A stretch of DNA of 57,204 nucleotides from Erwinia typographi (GTDB lineage: Bacteria > Pseudomonadota > Gammaproteobacteria > Enterobacterales > Enterobacteriaceae). The stretch covers positions 1-57,204 of the forward strand of contig NZ_JRUQ01000076.1 in NCBI RefSeq assembly GCF_000773975.1, in the 5' to 3' direction. The notes beneath the pieces are model-generated. The model saw nothing but the letters and a program-made list of their open reading frames with translations. It was not told the origin of the DNA and searched no databases. The position numbers and the translations under genes are program-made. This document shows positions 32,987 to 40,769 of this stretch, piece by piece; position 1 is the first letter of the stretch, and each line of letters begins with the position of its first letter.

Positions 32987-33992
32987 ATTCTGCTAAGAGT
33001 TCTTCCCTGAGTATATCAGGGATTTCTCGCAAAATTAACCGATCATTCTCTTTATCATACTCTACCGAGCCATCTGACAGAGCAGCCCTATCAAATTTCA
33101 ATGCCCAATGTTTTGATTTTCCCTTGAAGCTAACTAAGTCTCTGATTACATTCCCATCGGGAACAAAACCTTCAGATAATTGGAGTTCATCATCAGCAAG
33201 TAAGGCGAGAAGATCTCCTGGTGCTGCTGGCCATAGCTCATTTGCAAAGGCTGAAGGCTCAAAGGGGGTACCGCTTTTGTTTAGTTCTTTTAACTGTGAG
33301 TGAGCTCTGTTGAGAAAATCTTCTTTAGCCTCACTTTCTAGACCCTGACTGCTTGCAAATTCTCTCAAGGCATCTCTGAGCTTTTCGGTTTCTATCTTCG
33401 CGATGAGTATGTCATTACAACCTAGGAATTTTTTGAAGTAAGTTGCAACATTATTTTGTCCTTTCAAAAAACTAATATATCTTTCTTTTCCTGAAGCCCA
33501 TCCGGTTAAGTCAATTCTGCCTGCCACACGAAGTTTGGCAATATCAAGATATTCACTGTTAATGACATCAAAATTTTGTACTGTTGTTCCAGTAGTCGAT
33601 GTTACGATGGCAACCAACAAATACTCTACATTTTCAATTTGAAAATGTGAAATAACTACGTATCCACCGGTTGAGAGTTTTTCGTCATTAGCACGACTTG
33701 CTAGGTGTCTGATCATTCTTATGCTTGTCGCATAGAAATCTTCCCTTCTATCGACGAAGTAATCTTCAGCTATGTTTCCCATCGGGTAACTATCCCGGTC
33801 ATCCTCGAACTTACCATACCCCTTTCCTGCACGACCTTTATACTTTTCATTCAGATCTTCAATGAGTTTCCTTGTAGCATCCTGTATGGGTTTTTCATCA
33901 GGAGACTCACTGACCGTGGGGGGTTGATGCTGTTCTTTGTCCATTACATGGATAATTTGATGATGAATAGTGATTGGATTGTGTGCAGCCAT
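32961..33992 (-). CDS. Nucleoid-associated protein, NdpA/YejK-like
   Basis: 343 residues from ATG 33992 (AAGGA upstream). It follows the pattern of the 37-kDa nucleoid-associated family: TGGYVVISHFQ, EYLLVAIVT, LDIAKLRVAGRIDLTGWASGKERYISF and YFKKFLGC, with a strongly acidic tail (ECGEDDDDE). Classic YejK is a chromosomal single gene; here a copy is carried by a prophage with a membrane-protein partner. Likely roles are DNA or nucleoid binding or sensing. It is the first gene of a leftward two-gene unit with its own upstream region. High AT content sets it apart from neighbours. Confidence 0.85.
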   Translation of the reverse strand: MAAHNPITIHHQIIHVMDKEQHQPPTVSESPDEKPIQDATRKLIEDLNEKYKGRAGKGYGKFEDDRDSYPMGNIAEDYFVDRREDFYATSIRMIRHLASRANDEKLSTGGYVVISHFQIENVEYLLVAIVTSTTGTTVQNFDVINSEYLDIAKLRVAGRIDLTGWASGKERYISFLKGQNNVATYFKKFLGCNDILIAKIETEKLRDALREFASSQGLESEAKEDFLNRAHSQLKELNKSGTPFEPSAFANELWPAAPGDLLALLADDELQLSEGFVPDGNVIRDLVSFKGKSKHWALKFDRAALSDGSVEYDKENDRLILREIPDILREELLAECGEDDDDE

Positions 33993-34170
33993 TGAAGAAA
34001 TCCTTCATAATTTATTGTAAAATAATGAATTTATTTTTTACAGCAAAGTCTTATTGACTAAGTTGTGATTACATTAACTCATTTTGGGAAAAAACAACAT
34101 TACTGCGTACGCATAAACGTTGCTAACGTGATAAGAATGGTCACAACGACAACAACTTATCATCACGATA
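33993..34170. promoter_or_regulatory. AT-rich divergent region: cassette promoter and late promoter candidate
   Basis: Leftward, TTGCTG (minus, about 34048-34043), a 16-bp spacer and TATTTT could drive the NdpA cassette. Rightward, the stretch before the terminator at 34171 should hold the late promoter, but no confident -35/-10 pair was found. A 10-bp palindrome TGCGTACGCA lies at 34104-34113 and might bind Q or another regulator. Confidence 0.35.
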
Positions 34171-34200
34171 AACCTCGCTTCGGCGGGGTTTTGTTGTTTT
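34171..34200 (+). terminator. Late-leader terminator (tR'-like)
   Basis: AACCTCGC (34171-34178), tetraloop TTCG, GCGGGGTT (34183-34190), then TTGTTGTTTT. A strong intrinsic terminator on the plus strand at the start of the late transcript, where Q-dependent antitermination would be expected. A run of nine G follows at 34201-34209. Confidence 0.8.
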
Positions 34201-34211
34201 GGGGGGGGGCA

Positions 34212-34600
34212 TTATGTGAAAGCAGAGCGGTGAGACCGTAGAGGCTTAGGCCGCTAGCGTCAGTGTAATGATCTGACCCCGAGTCGCGAGATGGCGAGCA
34301 GGAGTGACACTCCGTTGTGAGGGTTAATAAAGGAATCAGTCCCGGTAGAGTAGCGTAAAAGCTAGTTACGCACCGGTTACAACTGAGGGGGAGCAGAGAA
34401 GAACCCGAAAATGATCCCAAGGGCATGGGCGCCGCTGCCGCGAGAGGGCAGCACTATTCCAACGTTTCTGGCATTGCCGGGAATATCTTAGCTGTGAAAT
34501 GGGCGGCTGGTGGATGTTAGTAGCATCTTCCCAGCCATTCGCCCGTTGTAGAAGTCACGGGCGAACCAAGGCCCACCGCTTTAGTGCACAAAGCGATCTG
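34212..34600 (+). ncRNA. Candidate large structured RNA in the late leader
   Basis: About 390 nt without a credible gene but with many perfect stems. Examples: GTCAG/CTGAC (34259-34277); TCGC/GCGA (34284-34297); GGAGT/ACTCC (34301-34313); nested GTTGTGA/TTACAAC (34314-34383), CCGGT/ACCGG (34342-34376) and GCGTAA/TTACGC (34353-34371); GCTGCC/GGCAGC (34434-34452); nested GGCTGG/CCAGCC and GATG/CATC (34505-34536); CGCCCGT/ACGGGCG (34540-34563); CGCTTT/AAAGCG (34577-34595). GGGCG at 34501 can compete for CGCCC at 34540, which hints at alternative folds. It would lie in the late transcript just before a DNA methyltransferase gene. No Rfam family was recognised. Confidence 0.55.
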
Positions 34601-34628
34601 AGCCTATCAAATAAGGCCCTGACGATCC

Positions 34629-35696
34629 ATGAAAAATACTGTGAATTTAAACAGTATAAATCTGGTGAATGCTGATTCACTGCAATTTATCAAAACCTTG
34701 CCTGATAACTCCATTGACCTGATCGCAACTGACCCGCCGTATTACCGGGTAAAAAATTGTGCCTGGGATCGTCAGTGGGAAAGCGTCAGTGATTACCTGG
34801 CATGGCTGGACGAGTATCTGGCCGAATTCTGGCGTGTGCTGAAGCCCGCCGGCAGTCTTTACCTGTTCTGTGGTTCCCGCCTGGCATCTGATACAGAATT
34901 ACTGGTCAGGCAGCGCATGAACGTGCTTAACCATATCATCTGGGCTAAACCCAGCGGTCCGTGGAAACGGCAGAACAAAGAGAGCCTGCGGCAGTACTTT
35001 CCAGCGACTGAGCGGATCATCTTTGCAGAGCATTACGGGGCAGAGGGTTTTGCCAAGGGGCAGGCTGGTTACGCCAGCAAGTGCGCTGAACTGAAAGGCC
35101 AGGTACTGGCGCCGTTAATTGAGTATTTCGCAAATGCCCGCGAGCAGCTCGGTATTTCAGCGAAAGAGATTAATGCGGCAACGGGATCACAGATGTGCAG
35201 CCACTGGTTCTCACGCTCTCAGTGGCAGCTACCGAACCGGGAGCAGTATGAACGGCTGCAGGAGCTTTTTTCCGAAAAGGCCGCTGCGGCAAGAGTCAGC
35301 TCACCTCTGAGAACATCCCACACCGGGTTGGTTGAAGAATTCGATGCACTTGATCGTGACTATCGTGAATTGCGTATGCAATACGATGATCTCCGCCAGC
35401 AGTATGAGCATCTCCGGCGACCGTTCAGTGTGTCGGTTGAGGTACCTTATACCGATGTTTGGCAATTCCCACCGGTGGCAAGCTATCCCGGTAAGCATCC
35501 GTGTGAAAAGCCAGCAGCTTTGATGGAACACATCATTATTGCCAGCAGTCGCCCGGGCGATGTTGTTGCCGACTTCTTTATGGGGTCTGGTGCGACGCTT
35601 AAGGCTGCTGTTAAGCATGGGCGTAGTGCCATTGGTGTTGAGTTGGAAGAAGAAAGGTTTATTCAGACCCAGGAAGAAATTAATCGGCTCACTTAG
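34629..35696 (+). CDS. Site-specific DNA methyltransferase (N4-cytosine/N6-adenine, beta-class)
   Basis: 355 residues. Catalytic motif IV ATDPPY near 34-38 comes first, and the SAM-binding motif FFMGSGATL near 322 comes last, the beta-class order; D21-class fold KPxxLM... in CEKPAALMEHII. A central insertion of about 120 residues (about 150-270) has a helical and coiled-coil part (FDALDRDYRELRMQYDDLRQQYEHLRR), likely a target-recognition or dimer module. Target base cannot be told from DPPY alone. It is the third methyltransferase activity in this phage and the first gene after the structured leader. Confidence 0.9.
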   Translation: MKNTVNLNSINLVNADSLQFIKTLPDNSIDLIATDPPYYRVKNCAWDRQWESVSDYLAWLDEYLAEFWRVLKPAGSLYLFCGSRLASDTELLVRQRMNVLNHIIWAKPSGPWKRQNKESLRQYFPATERIIFAEHYGAEGFAKGQAGYASKCAELKGQVLAPLIEYFANAREQLGISAKEINAATGSQMCSHWFSRSQWQLPNREQYERLQELFSEKAAAARVSSPLRTSHTGLVEEFDALDRDYRELRMQYDDLRQQYEHLRRPFSVSVEVPYTDVWQFPPVASYPGKHPCEKPAALMEHIIIASSRPGDVVADFFMGSGATLKAAVKHGRSAIGVELEEERFIQTQEEINRLT

Positions 35697-35754
35697 TGGG
35701 CCATTTTTATGCCCCTCAATCGTTGAGAGGATACTACAGCAATGAGGTGGCGAA

Positions 35755-36135
35755 ATGTCCGAACCAGTTTCAGGAACTGTTGCAGCCGGTAGCGCGTTAA
35801 CTGGCGCCAGTCTCTTTGGGCTCCTGACCGGTACAGATTACGGTGTTGTTTTCGGTGCTTTTGCCGGAGCCGTTTTTTACGTTGCAACGGCAGCAGATTT
35901 AACGCTGATCCGGCGTTCGGCTTATTTCGTCGTTTCTTATTTCGCTGGTATTTACGGTGCAGGGCTGGTGGGTTCAATGCTCGCCAGCATCACGCACTAC
36001 AGCGATAAACCACTTGATGCGCTTGGCGCAGTGATCCTGTCAGCACTGGCGATAAAGACGCTGACGTTTTTCAGTGAACAGGACCCTCTGTCGCTTTTCC
36101 TGCGCTGGAGAGGGGGAACTCATGGTGATAAGTGA
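35755..36135 (+). CDS. Putative phage holin
   Basis: 126 residues with three hydrophobic segments (about 8-28, 29-50 and 55-80) and a weaker C-terminal one, ending in charged LRWRGGTHGDK. Size and position at the head of the lysis cassette fit a holin of the LydA/phage_holin_3 type. Overlaps the next small membrane protein by 14 bp. Confidence 0.8.
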   Translation: MSEPVSGTVAAGSALTGASLFGLLTGTDYGVVFGAFAGAVFYVATAADLTLIRRSAYFVVSYFAGIYGAGLVGSMLASITHYSDKPLDALGAVILSALAIKTLTFFSEQDPLSLFLRWRGGTHGDK

Positions 36136-36406
36136 TCCTCTGGTACTGACAAATGTCATTACGTGCAGCGCGATCGTGTTGCGGTTGATGTCGTTCCGTA
36201 AGCCTGGCGGGCAGCATAACCCGTGGGCCTCATGGCTGGCATACCTGATTATCCTTGCGTATGCGTCAGTGCCTTTCCGCTACTTCTTCGATTTCTATGT
36301 CCACGCCCATTGGGCGTCGGTCACGATCAACCTGATAATCTGCGCTGCCGTGTTCAGAGCCAGAGGTAATGTGGCGCGGCTGTTTCATTCTCTGAGGCCA
36401 CAATGA
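36122..36406 (+). CDS. Second small membrane protein, 3-TM holin-like
   Basis: 94 residues from ATG 36122 (GGGGG five bases upstream). Three membrane segments: VLTNVITCSAIVLRLM, WASWLAYLIILAYASVPF, VTINLIICAAVF. It resembles phage_holin_3_7-type proteins that lie beside the holin and may be a co-holin or antiholin. Overlaps the endolysin gene by 4 bp. Confidence 0.75.
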   Translation: MVISDPLVLTNVITCSAIVLRLMSFRKPGGQHNPWASWLAYLIILAYASVPFRYFFDFYVHAHWASVTINLIICAAVFRARGNVARLFHSLRPQ

Positions 36407-37029
36407 ACCAATCACAATTTCAGAGGGCGGCTGGTATCAGCGCCGGATTAGCTGCGCGCTGGTTCCCGCATATGGACGCAGCAATGCAGGAATTCGGCAT
36501 TAACTTTCCTTCCGCTCAGGCGATGTTTATTGCTCAGGTCGCTCATGAGTCCAACGGCTTTACCGCCTCACGGGAGAGTTTCAATTACAGCGTCAATGCG
36601 CTGATAGCGACTTTCGTTCCGAAGAGGCTGACTCGAGACCAGGCGCTGATGCTGGGCCGCAAGCCGGGTGAAAATTCACTCCCCATTGAACGCCAGCGGG
36701 CGATAGCGAATCTGGTCTACCAGAAGCGGTACGGTAACAACAGCCCGGGTGATGGCTGGAAATATCGCGGTGGTGGCCTGATTCAGACCACTTTCCTGGA
36801 TAACTACCGCACCACTGGCAATGCCATCAAGGTTGATCTGGTGAGTAATCCTGAGCTACTGGAAGAAGATCAGAACGCAGCCCGTTCCGCTGCATGGTTT
36901 TTCGTGTCCAAAGGATGCATGAACTGGCTCAGCAGCATTGAGAACGTGACGAAGCTGATCAACGGCGGTGATAACGGACTGGATGACCGGAAGGCCCGCT
37001 ATGCGCTGGCTAAGTCGGTGCTGGTATGA
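36403..37029 (+). CDS. Endolysin, glycoside hydrolase family 19 (chitinase-like)
   Basis: 208 residues. GH19 pattern: FIAQVAHESNGF with the catalytic Glu near residue 50, the second acidic site in NLVYQKRYGNN region, and GWKYRGGGLIQTT. No signal peptide is seen, so release should depend on the holins. Overlaps the Rz gene by 4 bp. Confidence 0.92.
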   Translation: MNQSQFQRAAGISAGLAARWFPHMDAAMQEFGINFPSAQAMFIAQVAHESNGFTASRESFNYSVNALIATFVPKRLTRDQALMLGRKPGENSLPIERQRAIANLVYQKRYGNNSPGDGWKYRGGGLIQTTFLDNYRTTGNAIKVDLVSNPELLEEDQNAARSAAWFFVSKGCMNWLSSIENVTKLINGGDNGLDDRKARYALAKSVLV

Positions 37030-37472
37030 CAGCCGCTCTGCTGTTTACCTGGTTCAAAGACCACTGGAGGTCAGTGGCTGTAGTGACGCTGCTGCTGATT
37101 CTGGTCGGCATGGCTAAGCTGGCAGGCCATTACCACAACAAAGCACTGGCAGCCGAGAGCGCGACAAAGCAGGCCGTGGCTGAAAAGAACCAGGCTGAGG
37201 CCATCACTGGCAACGTCATCACTGCTGTAAACCTCTTTAACGATATCGCAGGAGCAACTCTCAATGATCAGCAAGCGAACTCACTGGACTCACAGGCAGC
37301 CCAGGCTGACATCAGCACTGCTCTTGCGGATGATGCTTGTGCTGCTGTTGTTGTGCCTGCTGGCGCAAATAACAGGGTGCTCGACCGTTACAACGCAGTA
37401 CGTAAAAGTGCCAGTAACACCGATACCAGCCAGTCTGCTAATGCTGTGCCAGCCATCACCGCCACCAGGTGA
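37026..37472 (+). CDS. Rz-like inner-membrane spanin
   Basis: 148 residues. One N-terminal membrane helix (VAVVTLLLILVGMAKLAG), then a periplasmic helical region with many Ala, Gln and Asn, fitting an i-spanin. It contains the start of a Rz1 gene in another frame, the classic nested arrangement. Confidence 0.85.
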   Translation: MTAALLFTWFKDHWRSVAVVTLLLILVGMAKLAGHYHNKALAAESATKQAVAEKNQAEAITGNVITAVNLFNDIAGATLNDQQANSLDSQAAQADISTALADDACAAVVVPAGANNRVLDRYNAVRKSASNTDTSQSANAVPAITATR

Positions 37473-37596
37473 GCCATTAACGTACGGAGCATCCGTCCGG
37501 TGGAATGAGTTGCTGCTGACCGACATAGAGAAGTGCAACGATCAGTTGCGTGGCATCCGAAAGATAGAGGCTTCACGCAATGCGAAAATTCCTTAA
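37264..37596 (+). CDS. Rz1-like outer-membrane lipoprotein spanin, overlapping Rz
   Basis: 110 residues from ATG 37264 (GGAG nine bases upstream), or 88 from ATG 37330. A lipoprotein signal is clear: LVLLLLCLLAQITGC, with the lipobox Cys followed by S and T. The mature part is Pro-rich (CQPSPPPGEPLTYG), typical of Rz1. It overlaps Rz in the +1 frame and runs past it. Confidence 0.85.
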   Translation: MISKRTHWTHRQPRLTSALLLRMMLVLLLLCLLAQITGCSTVTTQYVKVPVTPIPASLLMLCQPSPPPGEPLTYGASVRWNELLLTDIEKCNDQLRGIRKIEASRNAKIP

Positions 37597-37855
37597 CTGG
37601 CTGAAAGGCCTGATTATCTACTTAAAAGAGAAGACGCAAATGACAGATCAAACTCAAGAAGTACAGGCAGAAGACGTACCAGCGGCTGACGCTGCGGCTG
37701 TAGTTGAACCTGAGGTAGCAGCCGATCCTGCCGAAGAAGTTAAATCAGGAGTTGCCGATTTTGAATCAGCCCTGGCATTCGTAGAAAGCGGTGTAGCCAA
37801 GTTGGGCGAAGCAGCCAAAGACGAACTGATCGCAATTGCGAAAAAATACCTGTGA
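37580..37855 (+). CDS. Small Ala/Glu-rich phage protein
   Basis: 91 residues from ATG 37580, or 71 from ATG 37640 (MTDQTQEVQ). The body is rich in A, E, V and D, with a C-terminal helix (FVESGVAKLGEAAKDELIAIAKKYL). Found after the spanins; function unknown. If the longer start is used it begins with an amphipathic segment WLKGLIIYLKEK. Confidence 0.6.
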   Translation: MRKFLNWLKGLIIYLKEKTQMTDQTQEVQAEDVPAADAAAVVEPEVAADPAEEVKSGVADFESALAFVESGVAKLGEAAKDELIAIAKKYL

Positions 37856-37864
37856 TGCATTCCA

Positions 37865-37886
37865 GAGCCTTCTTTCGAGAAGGCTC
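37865..37886. terminator. Perfect 9-bp hairpin before the glycosyltransferase gene
   Basis: GAGCCTTCT (37865-37873), loop TTCG, AGAAGGCTC (37878-37886). A very stable UUCG stem, but no T-tract follows. It may attenuate or protect mRNA between the lysis cassette and the glycosyltransferases. Confidence 0.5.
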
Positions 37887-37953
37887 AATAATGCGTAACT
37901 AATTTGCCGTGCGCCCGATGGCGCAATACCCACTTATTAGCAGGATTCTTTGA

Positions 37954-39393
37954 ATGGGCGTTTTCATTGATGGCGTTGAATATGCTCCGGCAAGTAAAAG
38001 CATGGCCAAAATTGGAGTCGCGATAACTACCCATAATCGCAACGACATGCTGATCAGAGCTCTCGAACACCACGTTCGTTTTTTACCAGCGGGCGCTGTG
38101 CTGGTGGTTGTAGATGACGGTTCACGCACACCGGTATCCGCTTCTGGTGGGGTGAAGGTTATTCGCCACAACGAAGCGCTGGGCATTGCGACTGCCAAAA
38201 ACGCCTCTCTGAGCGCCCTCATGGATGCAGGTTGTGAGCATATTTTTCTGTTTGATGACGACTGCTGGCCTGTAGTCGATAAATGGTGGCAGCCATATAT
38301 TGAGAGCCCTGAGCCGCACCTGGCGCACTCGTGGAATCTTGTCGAGATATGGAGCGACAGTCAGCATACGGCAAGCCACGCGTCGGGTGGAACCGTGCTC
38401 TATTATGAGCGCCGGGTGATAGATGATGTCGGCGGTATGCGGACCATTTTTGGAAAATATGGTTGTGAGCACGTTAATCTCTCTGACCGCATCCACAACC
38501 GTGGCTGGACAACCTGGCGCTATGCTGACGTAACTGGCTCGGAAAAGCTTTTCTACGAATGCGATCGCCACGAGAAGAATACGCACAAGACGGTTGCCGC
38601 CGCTGCTGATTTGCAGCACAACGCGTCAAAGGGCCGTGATTTGTGGATGACCATGCTCGATGATGACCAGTTTGTTGAATACCGTCAGGCTGAAAACGTC
38701 GTCATCACGACACTGCTTACCGGTATGGAAGATACGCAGCGCAACGGCAATATGAGGCCTGATGTCTCTCTTATCTCCGCACTGGCCACCTCGGTACGTC
38801 ACGGGCGCCTCATTGTTATGCATGATCGTCTGGTCAACCCGCAGATGAAGACCGGTAACGGTATTGAGGTCGAATTCATACAGGTTGAAAACAAAATCAA
38901 CCCATACTTCGGGCGCTGGCTGCACGTTTACCAGTTGCTGCGGGATAAGCCGAATATTGGCAAGGTCTGGGTGGTCGATGGGACCGACGTGCAACAGTTG
39001 CGCGATCCTTTTGATATCGCCCCCGGCTGGCTTTACATCGGGCAGGAGCAGGCGGCGGTCAACAATGAATGGCTAAAGCGCAATCACCCGGATACCAGGG
39101 TACAAGATTTCATCCGTGATAACCCTGAGCTGACATTGCTTAACCCCGGCACTGTTGGTGGAGACAGGGCCACAGTGCAGCGCTTTGCGCATCTGATGGT
39201 GCGCTACTGGTTCGACGACCACATTGATTTCATCCATAAATGGGAAACCGGACGGGCTGGCGTTGGTGATATGGGAGCCACGCAGCTTATTGGGTATTCA
39301 AGTTTCGCTGACAGGCTCATCTATGGCCCGTCTGTTAACACGCACTTCAAGAGTGAAAAGGCCGATGAATATGCGCGATGGAAACACAAATGA
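37954..39393 (+). CDS. Two-domain glycosyltransferase (GT2-type N-terminal)
   Basis: 479 residues from ATG 37954 (AGGA eight bases upstream). The N-terminal domain (about 17-225) is GT2/GT-A-like: AITTHNRNDML, VVVDDGS, and the DxD-type FLFDDDCWP. The second part (about 245-479) looks like another nucleotide-sugar-binding domain (VWVVDGTDVQQLRDPF, LLNPGTVGGD, then HIDFIHKW). Such genes are known in phages of other groups and may glycosylate DNA bases, virion proteins or host surface. Placed between lysis and cos, a common cargo site. Confidence 0.8.
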   Translation: MGVFIDGVEYAPASKSMAKIGVAITTHNRNDMLIRALEHHVRFLPAGAVLVVVDDGSRTPVSASGGVKVIRHNEALGIATAKNASLSALMDAGCEHIFLFDDDCWPVVDKWWQPYIESPEPHLAHSWNLVEIWSDSQHTASHASGGTVLYYERRVIDDVGGMRTIFGKYGCEHVNLSDRIHNRGWTTWRYADVTGSEKLFYECDRHEKNTHKTVAAAADLQHNASKGRDLWMTMLDDDQFVEYRQAENVVITTLLTGMEDTQRNGNMRPDVSLISALATSVRHGRLIVMHDRLVNPQMKTGNGIEVEFIQVENKINPYFGRWLHVYQLLRDKPNIGKVWVVDGTDVQQLRDPFDIAPGWLYIGQEQAAVNNEWLKRNHPDTRVQDFIRDNPELTLLNPGTVGGDRATVQRFAHLMVRYWFDDHIDFIHKWETGRAGVGDMGATQLIGYSSFADRLIYGPSVNTHFKSEKADEYARWKHK

Positions 39394-39973
39394 TGTGGCC
39401 TTCTGCGTGGTCGGCCATCACACCCGCAGTTATGCCGCAGTTCAACTTGCCCGAGCGCTGGATGCACACATGCTGATTGATGATGAAAGCAGGGGAGCGA
39501 ACTGGAATCACCGACGTGCGATTGAATGGGCTGCACAGCAGCAATGTCGTGTGGTGATCATTGAGGATGATGCGCAGCCGGTAGCTGGCTTTCGGGTGCT
39601 GGCAGCTGAATGGCTTGAGCGATTCCCTGATGACTTCATCAGCTTCTATCTCGGTACGGGCAGGCCACCGCAGTATCAGTCTGACATAGCGCAACGACTT
39701 ATAGAGGCTGACCGCCACCGATGGGACTGCATATCCCTGCCGCGGCTGATCCATGGGGTGTGCTACAGCCCGCCACAATCCGCACTGGTTGACATCCTGG
39801 CGAAGTGGAACACAGACAAGGCCGCAGACTATGCGGTCGGAGATGCGTATGGTGCCAGCGTCATCTACCCCTGCTACTCACTGGTCGACCATGCCGACAC
39901 CAGTACGATTGAGAGGCATCCAGATAATGCGGCACGGGTTGAGCGGCGTAAGGCGTGGCGGCTACGCAAATGA
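39371..39973 (+). CDS. Small glycosyltransferase-like protein (GT25-like)
   Basis: About 200 residues. Starts at ATG 39365 and 39371 are both possible; 39371 has AAGG nine bases upstream. It carries AFCVVGHHTRSYAAVQLARALDA, an acidic VVIIEDDAQPV like the DxD of GT25 enzymes, and GVCYSPPQSALVDIL. It overlaps the end of the larger glycosyltransferase gene, so the two probably act in one pathway. Confidence 0.7.
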   Translation: MRDGNTNDVAFCVVGHHTRSYAAVQLARALDAHMLIDDESRGANWNHRRAIEWAAQQQCRVVIIEDDAQPVAGFRVLAAEWLERFPDDFISFYLGTGRPPQYQSDIAQRLIEADRHRWDCISLPRLIHGVCYSPPQSALVDILAKWNTDKAADYAVGDAYGASVIYPCYSLVDHADTSTIERHPDNAARVERRKAWRLRK

Positions 39974-40007
39974 GAATGGATATCAATTCCATCTGTCGAG
40001 ATGAGAA

Positions 40008-40080
40008 AATGATAATGATTATCATTTGCGGGTCCCTTTTGAGGTGGACCCTACCACGGGGCGGCTCACTCGCGGAAAAC
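40008..40080. other. Lambda-like cos site (cosQ and cosN)
   Basis: AATGATAATGATTATCATT (40008-40026) is followed by TGCGGGTCCCTTTT, like the lambda cosQ region. Then ACG, and GGGCGGCTCACT (40059-40070), then CGCGGAAAACG. Lambda has ACG, the cohesive end GGGCGGCGACCT and CGCGGGTTTTCG at this place. The inferred 12-nt cohesive end therefore begins at 40059. It lies just upstream of the terminase small subunit, as in lambda. Confidence 0.85.
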
Positions 40081-40100
40081 GGCTAGTTTTGCATTTTCCA

Positions 40101-40167
40101 TGTGGACACCACCAAGTGAGTTAACTTAATGATTTATAACAAATAAGTGGTTGGCGAGGTGTCCACA
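40101..40167. repeat. cosB-like inverted repeats
   Basis: TGTGGACACC (40101-40110) and GGTGTCCACA (40158-40167) form a perfect 10-bp inverted repeat 47 bp apart, between cosN and the terminase small subunit gene. A related GGTGGACC lies at 40043. They are likely binding sites for the HTH of the small terminase subunit. The remainder of 39974-40256 shows no gene. Confidence 0.65.
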
Positions 40168-40256
40168 GGCACCTGAGCAAGGGACATCTGACCAGTCTCT
40201 AACATTATGTTAAGAAACATAAAAGAGGAAATTCAGCTGGTGTGTTGAGGTGAGCA

Positions 40257-40769
40257 ATGTCAGACATCAGCAAAATAGGTGATGCTTACAACTGGAGTGT
40301 TGCGAAAATTGCTGAAGCGTTTGGCATGGACCGCAAAACTGTCAGGAAGAGACTTATAGACGCGAACATCACGGCGGCAGACACAGTAAGAGGTAACCCG
40401 GTGTATGCGCTAAAAGATGTCGGCCCTGCGTTGTTCGTCTCTGAAGAATTTAACGAACCTGAGTCCCTGCATGATCCTTCCCGGATGGACCCCAAATCCC
40501 GTAAAGACTGGTTTCAGTCTGAAAATGAGCGGGTGAAGCTGGAGTCCACCCTTAAGCAACTCGTTCCCGCTGATGAGGTCCATCGTGAGATGGCGTCTAT
40601 GGCGAAATCCGTCCTTCAGGTGCTGGATACCTGGCCCGATCGTCTGGAACGAGACCGGGGATGGTTACCGGAACAGATAGCGGAAGCGCAGGATATCATT
40701 GATGAAATGCGCGATGTGCTGGCCGGTGAGGTTAACAGTGTGGGTGAGGAAGAGGATTCAGACCAATGA
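40257..40769 (+). CDS. Terminase small subunit (DUF1441 / Nu1-like)
   Basis: 170 residues. N-terminal HTH (YNWSVAKIAEAFGMDRKTVRKRLIDANI) recognises cos; the acidic C-terminus (EVNSVGEEEDSDQ) likely contacts the large subunit. AGGTGAGCA precedes the ATG. Position after cos and before the gpA-type gene supports the call. Confidence 0.9.
   Translation: MSDISKIGDAYNWSVAKIAEAFGMDRKTVRKRLIDANITAADTVRGNPVYALKDVGPALFVSEEFNEPESLHDPSRMDPKSRKDWFQSENERVKLESTLKQLVPADEVHREMASMAKSVLQVLDTWPDRLERDRGWLPEQIAEAQDIIDEMRDVLAGEVNSVGEEEDSDQ

Noticed and set aside
34163..34426. 87-codon minus-strand frame over the late leader
   Set aside because: It crosses a strong terminator and many hairpins, has low-complexity Ser/Leu content and no ribosome binding site; best seen as a shadow of structured RNA.
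40008..40026. Fur-box-like AATGATAATGATTATCATT
   Set aside because: It lies beside a cosQ-like sequence just before terminase; lambda-type cos regions carry a similar AT-rich element, so iron control is not supported.
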